Shown here one piece after another: positions 54,636 to 63,304 of a stretch of 64,000 nucleotides of DNA. The stretch covers positions 186,001 to 250,000 of the forward strand of contig NZ_JAHWGP010000002.1 of assembly GCF_020873915.1 (NCBI RefSeq). The letters are read 5' to 3'. This DNA is from Streptomyces sp. DH5 (GTDB taxonomy: Bacteria; Actinomycetota; Actinomycetes; Streptomycetales; Streptomycetaceae). Positions within the stretch are counted from its first letter, which is position 1. The number at the start of each line of letters is the position of its first letter. A program made the position numbers and the translations under genes. Below the pieces are notes generated by a model. It was given only the letters and a program-made list of their open reading frames with translations. It was not told where the DNA came from and searched no databases.

Positions 54636-54709
54636 CCCGAAGCGGTTCACCGCTCTGCTCACGGCAGAGTCCCCGTCCACGGCGGGGACTTCGTCCTACG
54701 GTCGTCCCC

Positions 54710-55471
54710 ATGGACGTCGTCGGACTTCTTCCCCGCCTCCATCTCCTGCGGTTCCCGGTCGGCCAGGCATACCTCTGGCGCGACGGCCGGGAAGGGCATG
54801 AGGGAGGGCTGACGCTGATCGACGCCGGCCCGGCGGGTTCCGGGACGGCGATCACCGAGGCCGTGACCGCGCTCGGCCTGCACCCGCGGGACGTACGCCG
54901 CGTCGTGCTCACCCACTTCCACGAGGACCACGCGGGCGGGGCGGCCGAGGTGGCGGCACTCACCGGTGCCGAGGTGCTCGCCCACCGCCTGGACGCGCCG
55001 CACGTGCGCGGCGAAGCGCCGGGCCCGGCACCGGTGTTCGAGGACTGGGAGCGGCCGCTGCACGAGCGGGCCGCGCGGCTCCTTCCCACGGGGGACTTCG
55101 AACGACCGGCCATGGTAACGGAGTTGTCGGACGGTGACGTCCTCGACATGGGTGGCGGAGCGCAGGTCGTGCACGTACCGGGGCACACCCACGGGAGTGT
55201 CGCGCTGCATCTGCCCCGGTACGGGGTGCTGTTCACCGGCGACACGGTGGCCGCCTCGCCCGTGGACGGCGCCGTCATGCCGGGCGTGTTCAACCTCGAC
55301 CGGGGCCAGGTCCTCGCCGCCTGTCACCGGCTCGCCGCTCTCGACGCGGAGGTGGCCTGCTTCGGCCACGGGGACCCGGTGCTCGCGGGGGCGTCGCGGG
55401 CGCTGCACGCGACGGCGGACGCGGCGGATGCCCCCGGTGCGCCGCCGGGCGGCGGGCAGTCGGCACGCTGA
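54710..55471 (+). CDS. Metallo-beta-lactamase fold hydrolase
   Basis: 253 residues with the binuclear zinc motif THFHEDHAGG, later ligands in VPGHTHGSVAL and FTGDTV, and a C-terminal FGHGDP. Likely hydrolyses a thioester or lactone; the substrate is not clear. TACGGT seven bases before the ATG at 54710 may be a -10 of a leaderless transcript, as no ribosome site is seen. It follows the dipeptidase by 74 bp. Confidence 0.87.
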   Translation: MDVVGLLPRLHLLRFPVGQAYLWRDGREGHEGGLTLIDAGPAGSGTAITEAVTALGLHPRDVRRVVLTHFHEDHAGGAAEVAALTGAEVLAHRLDAPHVRGEAPGPAPVFEDWERPLHERAARLLPTGDFERPAMVTELSDGDVLDMGGGAQVVHVPGHTHGSVALHLPRYGVLFTGDTVAASPVDGAVMPGVFNLDRGQVLAACHRLAALDAEVACFGHGDPVLAGASRALHATADAADAPGAPPGGGQSAR

Positions 55472-55611
55472 CGGGCGGGCGTCGGGCAGGCAGCACTGCT
55501 GACAGGCGGGCGGCGGCCGGTCCGTCCGGTGGGAGCCGAGCCGCCACCCGGCAAGGAGCCACGGACCGCCAGGGCCGTCACGGCCGGGTGGTGGCACAGG
55601 GGCTCCCCCCG

Positions 55612-56652
55612 TCAGCCGACCGGTACTCCTGCCTCCAGGTACATCGCCCTGCCCCGTTCCCGTGCCCGCAGTGCCCCGCGCAGCCGTTCGTAGCGGACCG
55701 GCGGCAGCAGTTCGGCGGCCTCGGCCTCGGAGGCGAAGCGCCAGCCGCGCAGTTCCGGTCCGGGCAGCAGCATCCGGCCGGCGTCCGCGGAGTCGAGGCG
55801 TCCGCCGTCGAAGAGCAGCCGCAGACCGCCGAACGCGGGCGGCGCGGGCGGCTCCCAGTCGACGACGAGGAGCGCCGGTACGTCGTCGAGGTGTATCCCG
55901 GTCTCCTCGGCGACCTCGCGCATGCCGGCGCGGGCGGGGGCCTCACCCCGTTCGACGACTCCGCCCGGAAACTCCCAGCCCGCCTTGTAGGTGGGGTCGA
56001 CGAGCAGCACCCGGTCCTGTTCGTCGAAGAGCAGCACCCCCGCCGCGACCGTCTCGGCGGTGGGCTCGGGCGTCTGCACGATGTCGCAGGCCGGCGCCTC
56101 ACCGCTGCCGACCGCCTCGGCGATGCGCAGGGCGGTGTCGTAGGGGCTGCGCGTTCCGCTGTCCACCGGGTAGGCGTCGGCGGTGAGCCAGGCGGCGAGG
56201 GCCGCCTTGTACGGCTCGATGTGGTCGTACGCCCACTGGCGGACCCGCGTCTCGCCGTCGGGAAGGTCCACGGGAATCCCGCGGGCGGCTATGCGCTGCC
56301 GCAGGATCGTTTCGGCCGGAGCGAGGAGGACGTGGCTGACCGGTATCCGGCGGGCGGCGAGCCCTCCGAAGATCTCGTCGCGGTGCTCCTGGCGCAGCAG
56401 GGTCATGGGGACCACGAGGGTGCCGCCCAGCTCGGCGTGCATCGCGGCCGCGGTGTCGATCACCAGTCGCCGCCAGACCGGGAGGTCCTGGAAGTCGCCG
56501 ACCTCGGCGAGGCGTTTGGGCGGGAGCAGCTTCTCCAGTGCTCCGCCGATGACCTCGGGGTCGAAGAGCGTGCTGTTCGGGATCAGCTCGATCAGTTCAC
56601 GCGCGGTGGTGGTCTTCCCCGCACCGAACGCGCCGTTGATCCAGACGATCAC
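55612..56652 (-). CDS. P-loop kinase-like domain fused to NUDIX hydrolase
   Basis: 346 residues. Residues 1-190 form an AAA_33/zeta-like P-loop domain with Walker A GAFGAGKTT near the N-terminus and an Arg-rich lid. Residues 200-346 form a NUDIX domain with box GGVVERGE-x7-REVAEETG. The first domain could phosphorylate a nucleotide or small ligand and the second hydrolyse a diphosphate. The GTG at 56652 has GGGGGAAAC upstream. This fusion recurs in Streptomyces as I recall; its substrates are unknown. Confidence 0.85.
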   Translation of the reverse strand: MIVWINGAFGAGKTTTARELIELIPNSTLFDPEVIGGALEKLLPPKRLAEVGDFQDLPVWRRLVIDTAAAMHAELGGTLVVPMTLLRQEHRDEIFGGLAARRIPVSHVLLAPAETILRQRIAARGIPVDLPDGETRVRQWAYDHIEPYKAALAAWLTADAYPVDSGTRSPYDTALRIAEAVGSGEAPACDIVQTPEPTAETVAAGVLLFDEQDRVLLVDPTYKAGWEFPGGVVERGEAPARAGMREVAEETGIHLDDVPALLVVDWEPPAPPAFGGLRLLFDGGRLDSADAGRMLLPGPELRGWRFASEAEAAELLPPVRYERLRGALRARERGRAMYLEAGVPVG

Positions 56653-56733
56653 GTTTCCCCCTCTTCCGTTGGCCCCCTGTGGCTTGCCCGCTCCACCCTG
56701 CCACGGAAACCGGCTCCGCTTAAGAACGCAGGA

Positions 56734-56778
56734 GAGCGGCACCGGCGCCCCTCCCGTCAGGGGGCACCGGTGCCGCTC
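56734..56778 (-). terminator. Hairpin terminator after the small secreted protein gene
   Basis: 18-bp stem with one mismatch, GAGCGGCACCGGCGCCCC against GGGGCACCGGTGCCGCTC, and a nine-base loop. It lies 18 bp beyond the stop of the gene at 56796 on the minus strand. Confidence 0.8.
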
Positions 56779-56795
56779 GGCTCCGCGGGGGTCCG

Positions 56796-56990
56796 TCAGG
56801 CCCTGCCCTCCGGGTCGACGTCCAACTCCAGCGTGTTGTTCTCGCCGACGGTCCGGTCGAGGGTGCTGAGGGTGTCCCCGACGTCGAGGCCGCCGAGGGT
56901 GGTGTCACCGATGGCGTGGGAGGGGGTGACCGCCGCGACGACGAAGCCCGTGGCGAGGGAGGCGATGGCGAGCATGCTGCGCTTCTTCAT
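56796..56990 (-). CDS. Small secreted protein of unknown function
   Basis: 64 residues from ATG 56990. A signal peptide (KKRSMLAIASLATGFVVAAV, cleavage near SHA) leaves a mature peptide of about 37 residues, with GDTTLGGLDVGDTLSTLD and an acidic end. No cysteines are present. A following 18-bp hairpin supports it as a real, monocistronic gene. Family unknown. Confidence 0.65.
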   Translation of the reverse strand: MKKRSMLAIASLATGFVVAAVTPSHAIGDTTLGGLDVGDTLSTLDRTVGENNTLELDVDPEGRA

Positions 56991-57063
56991 ACCCGGCTCA
57001 ACTGCGGACACCGCCCCGGGGTCACGCCCGTCCTGCCGAACGGCGGTCCCCGGTCACCCCGCC

Positions 57064-58017
57064 TCACACCCCGGCGACCGCCGCGTCCGGCCTGGCGGCC
57101 AGCGCCGCCGCGGCCGCGCCCACCAGCCCCGCGTCGGTGCCCATCCGGGCGGGGGTCACCACGAGACGCTGGACGAAGGAGAGGGTGGCGTACTCGGTGA
57201 GCGCCTTGCGCAGGGGTGCGAGGAGGATCTCGCCCGCCTTGCCCACGCCCCCGCCGATCACGGCGATGTCGATCTCGACGAGCGTCGCGGTGGCCGCGAT
57301 TCCGGCGGCCAGGGCCCGCGCCGCCCGCTCGAAGGACGCCACGGCCACCGGATCGCCCGCCCGGGCCGCGGCGGCCACCGCGGCCGCGGAGGTGTCGCCG
57401 TCGGGACCGGGCCGCCAGCCGTTCTCCAGGGCCCGGCGGGCGATGTTGGGGCCGCTCGCGATGCGCTCCACGCAGCCGCGCGAGCCGCACGGGCACGGGT
57501 CCCCGTCGAGATCCACACTGATGTGGCCGATGTGGCCCGCGTTGCCGGTGGGTCCGGTGTGCAGCCGGCCGCCGAGCACCAGGCCACCGCCGACGCCGGT
57601 GGAGACGACCATGCACAGCGCGTTGTCGTGGCCGCGCGCGGCGCCCTGCCAGTGCTCGGCGGCCGTGATGGCCACGCCGTCGCCGATCAGCTCCACGGGC
57701 AGTCCGCCGGTCGCCTCCCGGACCCGCGCGACGAGCGGGTAGTCGCGCCAGCCCGGCACGTTCACGGGGCTCACCGTGCCGGCCGAGGCGTCCACGGGGC
57801 CGGCGCTGCCGATGCCCACGGCGCCCACGCGCCCCCACGGCCCGGAGGCGGTGAGGTCACCGAGCACCGCCTCCACCGCCCTCATGACGGTCTCGCCGTT
57901 CTCACCCGCGGGCGTCGGCCGCTGGGCGCGGGCCAGGATCCGGCCCCGGCCGTCCACGAGTGCGCCGGCGATCTTGGTGCCGCCGATGTCGAGCGCGGCC
58001 ACGAGGTCGGTGTGCAT
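57064..58017 (-). CDS. ROK family sugar kinase
   Basis: 317 residues. Phosphate-binding motifs DIGGTKIAGALVD and STGVGGGLVLGG, zinc site CPCGSRGC, and the catalytic Asp in LIGDGVAI, where family members usually read NDA or NDV, so Asn and Ala are replaced by Gly while Asp is kept. ROK kinases phosphorylate glucose, N-acetylglucosamine or mannose. It starts at ATG 58017, divergent from a LacI regulator that may control it. Confidence 0.88.
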   Translation of the reverse strand: MHTDLVAALDIGGTKIAGALVDGRGRILARAQRPTPAGENGETVMRAVEAVLGDLTASGPWGRVGAVGIGSAGPVDASAGTVSPVNVPGWRDYPLVARVREATGGLPVELIGDGVAITAAEHWQGAARGHDNALCMVVSTGVGGGLVLGGRLHTGPTGNAGHIGHISVDLDGDPCPCGSRGCVERIASGPNIARRALENGWRPGPDGDTSAAAVAAAARAGDPVAVASFERAARALAAGIAATATLVEIDIAVIGGGVGKAGEILLAPLRKALTEYATLSFVQRLVVTPARMGTDAGLVGAAAAALAARPDAAVAGV

Positions 58018-58163
58018 CAGTGTCGGATCTCCCCGTCAAAGCATCAGAAACTCGCCGAGAGCGACCATGCGCGTCCACAAGGCGACACATGGAACACGGC
58101 CCCGGCCTCCTCGGGCGGCGAGGTGCGGGCCGGAGTGTGCGTCGGACAGTGTCTCCCGACTCT

Positions 58164-58175
58164 GACAACGTTGTC
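58164..58175. promoter_or_regulatory. Palindromic operator between ROK kinase and LacI gene
   Basis: GACAACGTTGTC, a perfect 12-bp palindrome with the CG centre of LacI-family operators. TATGCT at 58183-58188 may be the -10 of the LacI gene, putting the operator across its promoter. Autoregulation and control of the divergent kinase are inferred. Confidence 0.6.
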
Positions 58176-58258
58176 CAGGCTCTATGCTCGACGCCACATC
58201 CTCATACAACCCCATGGGCACACGCATCCCCGTGGCCGACAGGACAGGACACCGCACC

Positions 58259-59311
58259 GTGCCGGAGACGACCCGCCGCACCGAACGCAGCCTCCCGGGC
58301 ACCCGTTACGGCAACCGTCCGACGATGAAGGACGTGGCCGCCCGCGCCGGAGTGGGCCTGAAGACGGTCTCCCGGGTGGTCAACGGCGAAGCGGGGGTGA
58401 CACCGGAGACGGAGCGCCGGGTCCAGGAGGCGATCGAGGCGCTCGGCTTCCGCCGCAACGACAGCGCCCGGGTGCTGCGCAAGGGGCGCACCGCCAGCAT
58501 CGGCCTGGTGCTGGAGGATCTCGCGGACCCGTTCTACGGGCCGTTGAGCCGGGCGGTGGAGGAGGTGGCCCGCGCGCACGGAGCGCTGCTGATCAACGGC
58601 TCCAGTGCGGAGGACGCCGACCGTGAGCAGGAGCTGGTGCTGGCGCTGTGCGCCCGGCGGGTGGACGGGCTCGTGGTGATCCCGGCCGGCGACGACCACC
58701 GCTATCTGGAGCCGGAGATCAAGGCGGGTGTCGCCACCGTCTTCGTGGACCGCCCGGCCGGGCACATCGACGCGGACGTCGTCGTGTCGGACAACTTCGG
58801 GGGCGCCCGCGACGGCGTCGGCCACCTCATCGCGCACGGACACCGCAGGATCGGCTTCATCGGCGACATGCCCCGCATCCACACGGCGGCCGAGCGGCTG
58901 CGCGGGTACCGGACCGCCATGGAGGACGCGGGGATACCGGTGGATGCCTCCTGGATGTCGCTGGGTGTCACCGATCCGGAGCGGGTGCGCCGGGCGGCCA
59001 CGGAGATGCTGTCCGGCCCGGAGCCGGTCACCGCGATCTTCACGGGCAACAACCGGGTGACGGTCACCGTGATCCGGGTGCTGGCCGGGCACCCCCGCCC
59101 GGTCGCCCTGGTCGGCTTCGACGACATCGAGCTCGCCGATCTGCTCCAGCCGGGCGTCACGGTCGTCGCCCAGGACGCGGCGGCCCTCGGCCGGACCGCC
59201 GCCGAGCGGCTGTTCCGCCAGCTGGACGGAACCCTGCTCGCTCCGGATCGCGTCGAGCTGCCCACCCGGCTGATCACCCGCGGCTCCGGCGAGCTGCCGC
59301 CCGCGGACTGA
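58259..59311 (+). CDS. LacI family transcriptional regulator
   Basis: About 350 residues. The helix-turn-helix PTMKDVAARAGVGLKTVSRVVNGEAGV is the LacI signature, preceded by a 22-residue Arg-rich extension; the hinge and periplasmic-binding-like sensor domain follow (VDRPAGHIDADVVVSDNFGGAR, GFDDIELADLLQPGVT). The GTG at 58259 is chosen; an ATG at 58211 is also possible. It is divergent from the ROK kinase and followed by a decayed gene. Confidence 0.86.
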   Translation: MPETTRRTERSLPGTRYGNRPTMKDVAARAGVGLKTVSRVVNGEAGVTPETERRVQEAIEALGFRRNDSARVLRKGRTASIGLVLEDLADPFYGPLSRAVEEVARAHGALLINGSSAEDADREQELVLALCARRVDGLVVIPAGDDHRYLEPEIKAGVATVFVDRPAGHIDADVVVSDNFGGARDGVGHLIAHGHRRIGFIGDMPRIHTAAERLRGYRTAMEDAGIPVDASWMSLGVTDPERVRRAATEMLSGPEPVTAIFTGNNRVTVTVIRVLAGHPRPVALVGFDDIELADLLQPGVTVVAQDAAALGRTAAERLFRQLDGTLLAPDRVELPTRLITRGSGELPPAD

Positions 59312-59359
59312 GCGGGGCGGCGGGCGCGGCGGAGGACCGCACCCCGCGGGCGCCGGGCC

Positions 59360-59847
59360 CGGACGAGGCCCCGCGCGAGCATCCGCTGCTGTGTCCGGGG
59401 GCGTGGCCGCGCGAGTCCGGGACGCTCGACGGGGACCGGTTGGTGCCGCTGGAGCGTCTGGTCCTCGAGGACCGGGGGCCGGTGCTCGCGGTGGTTCCAC
59501 CGCCCGCCCCGGCCAGTTGCGGCACAAGACGGCCGAGTCGGGGATCACCACGCCGCTGCCGACGGTGCGGGCGAGGGCGACGGGCGTCGGCACCGGTGTC
59601 TCGGCGCACGTCAGCCGTATGGGATGCGTGTCCGACTCACCGGTCGCCGCTCCGGGAGGGCGCGGGAGCTCTTCGTCCTCCGGCTCGACGCCCGGCAGCT
59701 CGCCGTGATCGACGCGGGCGAGGGGCCCCGCGGCCGGACGGCAGCTTCCGGCGCGTCCGGCTGCCCGCGCCCGGCGTGCGGATCGCACTGGCCGACGGCT
59801 CGACGCCGCCCGGGGCGCACGTGTACGTCGATCGAACAGAGAGGTGA
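59360..59847 (+). pseudogene. Decayed conserved Streptomyces gene with three frame changes
   Basis: Pieces of one protein appear in successive frames: HPLLCPGAWPRESGTLDGDR to RGPVLAV in frame 1, QLRHKTAESGITTPLPTVRA to HVSRMG in frame 0, RELFVLRLDARQLAVIDA in frame 2, and VRIALADGSTPPGAHVYVDR in frame 1 with a stop at 59847. Each step is what a one-base loss gives. I recall intact relatives in Streptomyces of about 200 residues with no known function. Confidence 0.6.
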
Positions 59848-59867
59848 GGGACACGCCGGCGATGCGC

Positions 59868-60098
59868 TTACAGGCGTTCGGCGCCGTACGCCTCCCCGGG
59901 CTCCCAGCGCAGCAGGTCGCCGGGCTGGCATTCGAGCACTTCGCAGAGGGCGGCGAGGGTCGTGAAGCGTACGGCCTTGGCGCGGCCGTTCTTCAGCACG
60001 GCCAGATTGGCCGGCGTGATCCCGACGCGTTCGGCGAGTTCCCCCACGGACATCTTCCGCCTGGCCAGCATCACGTCGATGTCGACGGCGATCGGCAT
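59868..60098 (-). CDS. XRE family helix-turn-helix regulator (YozG-like)
   Basis: 76 residues: almost only a helix-turn-helix (MSVGELAERVGITPANLAVLK, NGRAKAVRFTTLAALCEVLECQPGDLL). Such tiny Cro-like proteins occur next to DUF2975 membrane proteins. Its ATG overlaps the stop of the upstream gene by one base, so the two are translationally coupled. The palindrome at 60626 is the likely target. Confidence 0.87.
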   Translation of the reverse strand: MPIAVDIDVMLARRKMSVGELAERVGITPANLAVLKNGRAKAVRFTTLAALCEVLECQPGDLLRWEPGEAYGAERL

Positions 60099-60595
60099 CA
60101 GATCACCTCCGCCAGTTCGGCCTGCATCCGCGACGCCTCGACGTCGCGGGCGACGGCCTGCGCCAGGAGCATCCGCAGGACGAGGACGATCAGCGCGACC
60201 CCCAGGACCGCGAGGCCGGCTCCGCCGATCAGGAGCACGACACCCGGTGCGACCGCCTCGCCGGGCGCGAGGAGCGCTCCGAGCGCGAACACCAGCAGGG
60301 CCGCGGCGACGAACGCGCCGATGACGACGTGCACGTAGCGGAAGGCGGCGTCGGAGAAGACCGTTCCCCGGCGGGCCATCGTCACCAGCCGCCAGACGCA
60401 GACCAGGACGGACTGCGCCGTCATCACGGTGAGGACCACGATGACGAGGAGCGGGACGCGCAGGTGAGAGTACTCCGCGTCCAGCCCGTCGAGGTCGCTC
60501 GCCAGCAGCGGCACCATCACCGCCTGCACACCCAGCGACCCCGCCAGCAGCACCACGATCACGGCGCGCAGCGCGAGCACGGTCAGTCGTCCCAT
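60098..60595 (-). CDS. DUF2975 domain membrane protein
   Basis: 165 residues with four hydrophobic helices (about 7-30, 46-68, 88-110, 118-142). The layout and the partner XRE gene match the DUF2975 (YoaS-like) family. The function is unknown; in Bacillus the pair YoaS/YozG has a similar arrangement. It starts at ATG 60595, and a perfect inverted repeat lies 31 bp upstream. Confidence 0.8.
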   Translation of the reverse strand: MGRLTVLALRAVIVVLLAGSLGVQAVMVPLLASDLDGLDAEYSHLRVPLLVIVVLTVMTAQSVLVCVWRLVTMARRGTVFSDAAFRYVHVVIGAFVAAALLVFALGALLAPGEAVAPGVVLLIGGAGLAVLGVALIVLVLRMLLAQAVARDVEASRMQAELAEVI

Positions 60596-60625
60596 CGCCC
60601 CTCCTTCACCCGAACCACGATGGAA

Positions 60626-60646
60626 ATCTATCGAGATTCGATAGAT
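60626..60646 (-). promoter_or_regulatory. Operator palindrome of the DUF2975/XRE operon
   Basis: Perfect inverted repeat with nine-base arms ATCTATCGA and TCGATAGAT around GAT. It is strikingly A/T-rich in this genome and sits where a repressor would block the promoter. Confidence 0.75.
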
Positions 60647-60672
60647 CAGGCAAACGGGCGGGGACCAGTCAG

Positions 60673-61977
60673 CTACCGGACCGGATCCGCGCGGCCGCCC
60701 CGTCCGGGCGAGGCGAAGCCCTCCAGGTCCGCGCGGGCCAGGCCGGCCGTCCGGGACACCTCGGCGGCGTCCAGGGCGCCGCAGTCGAGGCCGCGCAGCA
60801 GATACCCGGAGAGGGCCCTGGCGGTCGCGGGCTCGTCCAGGACGTCACCGCCGGCCCGGCCGGCGTAGCGGGCGAGGCGGACGGCGGCCCGCTCGAAGCC
60901 CTCGCGGTAGAAGGCGAAGACGGCCGCGTACCGGGTGGGGAGGTGACCGGGATGCAGGTCCCAGCCCTGGTAGTAGGCGCGGGCGAGGGCGCGACGGGTG
61001 AGGCCGTAGTGCAGGCGCCAGGCGTCGTGGACCCGGTCGGTGGGCCCGACGGGCAGCACGTTGGTGGATCCGTCCGAGACCCTTACACCGGTGCCGGCGG
61101 CGGCGACCTGCATGACGGCCTTGGCGTGGTCGGCGGCCGGGTGGTCGCTCGCCTGGTACGCGGCGGAGACACCGAGGCAGGCGCTGTAGTCGAAGGTGCC
61201 GTAGTGCAGGCCGGTGGCGCGGCCCCCGGCGGCCTGGATCATGCGGGCGACGGCGGCGGTGCCGTCGGCGGCGAGGATGGACTGACTGGTCTCGATCTGG
61301 ATTTCGAAGCCGATCCGGCCGGGCTCCAGACCGCGCGCCTCCTCGAAGGCGCCGAGGAGGCGGGCCATGGCGGCGACCTGCTCGGGATAGGTGACTTTGG
61401 GAAGGGTGAGCACCAGCCCGTCGGGCAGGCCGCCGGCGTCCATCAGACCGGTGAGGAAGATGTCGAGGGTTCGGATGCCCCGGTCGCGCACGGCGGCCTC
61501 CATGCACTTCATGCGGATGCCCGTGTACGGGGCGGCGGCACCCTCCGCGTACGCCTCGGCGACGAGCCGGGCCGCGCGGGCCGCGGCCTCGTCCTCCTCG
61601 GCGTCGGGGCGGTTGCCGTAGCCGTCCTCGAAGTCGACGCGCAGGTCCTCCACCGGCTCGCGCTCCAGTTTGGCCCGGACACGGCCGTACACGTCCTCGG
61701 CCAGCGCGCGGTCCAGCCCGAGGACGGCGGCGAGGGACGCGGCGTCGGGGGCGTGTTCGTCGAGGGCGGCGAGGGCCCGGTCACCCCAGGCGCGCGGGGT
61801 GTCGGCGGCGAAGGCGTCACCGGGGACGTAGACGGTGTGGACGGGCTGGCGGGTGCCGGGGTCTCCGGGGTAACGACGCTCGAGTTCGGCGTCGACCGGC
61901 GCGAGGCCGGCGCCGATCTCCTCGGTGACGGCGCCCGCGAGACTCGTCACCACCCGCTCCTGCCGGCCCTGACCCAT
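60673..61977 (-). CDS. DUF6986/HpcH-HpaI aldolase-like protein
   Basis: 434 residues. TIM-barrel aldolase features: DLRVDFEDGYGNRPDAEEDEAA (metal-binding Asp/Glu), IRMKCMEAAVRDRGIRTLDIF, GFEIQIETSQSILA (Glu), and GLHYGTFDYSA. It resembles citrate lyase beta/malate-synthase-like enzymes; as I recall, relatives in Streptomyces lie with purine/allantoin catabolic genes. Here it stands alone before etfA. The ATG at 61977 follows a palindromic operator. Confidence 0.8.
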   Translation of the reverse strand: MGQGRQERVVTSLAGAVTEEIGAGLAPVDAELERRYPGDPGTRQPVHTVYVPGDAFAADTPRAWGDRALAALDEHAPDAASLAAVLGLDRALAEDVYGRVRAKLEREPVEDLRVDFEDGYGNRPDAEEDEAAARAARLVAEAYAEGAAAPYTGIRMKCMEAAVRDRGIRTLDIFLTGLMDAGGLPDGLVLTLPKVTYPEQVAAMARLLGAFEEARGLEPGRIGFEIQIETSQSILAADGTAAVARMIQAAGGRATGLHYGTFDYSACLGVSAAYQASDHPAADHAKAVMQVAAAGTGVRVSDGSTNVLPVGPTDRVHDAWRLHYGLTRRALARAYYQGWDLHPGHLPTRYAAVFAFYREGFERAAVRLARYAGRAGGDVLDEPATARALSGYLLRGLDCGALDAAEVSRTAGLARADLEGFASPGRGGRADPVR

Positions 61978-62007
61978 CCCCGGCCTCCCGCAGTTCCGCG
62001 AACGGCA

Positions 62008-62022
62008 TCAACAATTTGTTGA
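62008..62022 (-). promoter_or_regulatory. Operator palindrome upstream of the DUF6986 gene
   Basis: TCAACAATTTGTTGA, a perfect inverted repeat with seven-base arms around T, 31 bp before the start codon. Its A/T-richness and position suggest a repressor site; IclR-type AllR of allantoin catabolism is a possible binder. Confidence 0.6.
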
Positions 62023-62217
62023 ACGAGGCTATCGGGCGGCGCTGCGGCCGGTCAACACCGCCTCCCTCGTGAGCCGGCCCGCTCCGGGCGCCCTCGCCAC
62101 CGCATCCCGGCCACGACGGGCACCATGACGCACCGGGCGTCGCGCGACACGTTCGCGGTGGACGGACGGTTCCCGGGCGATCATCGGCCGGTGCGGGCAC
62201 AGCCGCCCCCACGACGC

Positions 62218-62266
62218 GCCGAGGCCCCTGCGACCGTACCGGCGGTACGGTCGCAGGGGCCTCGGC
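62218..62266. terminator. Very long perfect hairpin after etfA
   Basis: 23 paired bases without a mismatch (outer GCCGAGGCCCCTGCGACCG on the left arm) around a three-base GGC loop, 15 bp beyond the etfA stop. It would end the etfB-etfA transcript and could stop readthrough from either side. Confidence 0.9.
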
Positions 62267-62280
62267 CGGGCCTCGGGTGA

Positions 62281-63243
62281 TCAGCCCTTGCGGGTCTTGA
62301 TCTCCTCGGTCAGCTGCGGGACGACGTCGAACAGGTCGCCGACCACGCCGTAGTCGACCAGGTCGAAGATCGGGGCCTCGGCGTCCTTGTTGACGGCCAC
62401 GATGGTCTTCGAGGTCTGCATGCCCGCGCGGTGCTGGATCGCGCCGGAGATGCCGGAGGCGATGTACAGCTGCGGCGAGACCGACTTGCCGGTCTGGCCG
62501 ACCTGGTTGGTGTGCGGGTACCAGCCGGCGTCGACGGCGGCACGCGAGGCACCGACGGCCGCGCCGAGGGAGTCGGCGAGCGCCTCGATGATCGCGAAGT
62601 TCTCCGCGCCGTTGACACCGCGGCCACCGGAGACCACGATCGCGGCCTCGGTCAGCTCCGGACGGCCGGTCGACTCACGCGGCGTACGGCCGGTGACCTT
62701 GGTGCCGGTCGCCTGGGCGGAGAAGGACACGCTCAGGGCCTCGACCGCGCCGGCGGCCGGGGCGGCCTCCACGGCGGCCGAGTTCGGCTTCACCGTGATG
62801 ACCGGGGTGCCCTTGGAGACACGGGACTTGGTGGTGTACGAGGCGGCGAACACCGACTGCGTGGCCACCGGACCCTCGTCACCGGCCTCCAGGTCGACGG
62901 CGTCGGTGATGATGCCGGAGCCCAGGCGCAGCGCCAGACGGGCCGCGATCTCCTTGCCCTCGGCGGAGGAGGACACCAGCACGGCGGCCGGGGAGACGGC
63001 CTCGTGGGCGGCCTGGAGGGCGTCCACCTTCGGCACGACCAGGTAGTCGGCGTACTCGGCGGCCTCGTGGGTGAGGACCTTGACCGCACCGTGCTCGGCG
63101 AGGGTGGCGGCGGTGTCCGCGGCGCCGTTGCCCAGCGCGACGGCGACCGGCTCGCCGACGCGGCGGGCCAGGGTCAGCAGCTCCAGGGTGGGCTTGCGGA
63201 CGGCACCGTCCACGTGGTCGACGTAGACGAGAACTTCAGCCAT
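62281..63243 (-). CDS. etfA: Electron transfer flavoprotein subunit alpha
   Basis: 320 residues. The C-terminal FAD domain has [39 protein letters not shown] (FAD-binding) and [27 protein letters not shown] passes electrons from acyl-CoA and other dehydrogenases to the respiratory chain. The ATG at 63243 gives the standard [10 protein letters not shown] start. It lies 61 bp after etfB on the same strand, and a long hairpin ends the unit. Confidence 0.95.
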   Translation of the reverse strand: MAEVLVYVDHVDGAVRKPTLELLTLARRVGEPVAVALGNGAADTAATLAEHGAVKVLTHEAAEYADYLVVPKVDALQAAHEAVSPAAVLVSSSAEGKEIAARLALRLGSGIITDAVDLEAGDEGPVATQSVFAASYTTKSRVSKGTPVITVKPNSAAVEAAPAAGAVEALSVSFSAQATGTKVTGRTPRESTGRPELTEAAIVVSGGRGVNGAENFAIIEALADSLGAAVGASRAAVDAGWYPHTNQVGQTGKSVSPQLYIASGISGAIQHRAGMQTSKTIVAVNKDAEAPIFDLVDYGVVGDLFDVVPQLTEEIKTRKG

Positions 63244-63304
63244 GGGACTTCTTCTCTCCTGCTTGCGAAGTATGAGGGGCGGGGCGCGAGTTGAGCCTCG
63301 TAGC

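Noticed and set aside
55588-58626. Plus-strand open frame of over 1,000 codons
   Set aside because: It lies antisense to the P-loop/NUDIX, small secreted and ROK genes. The translation is Arg/Gly/His-rich without any family, as expected of a high-GC shadow frame.
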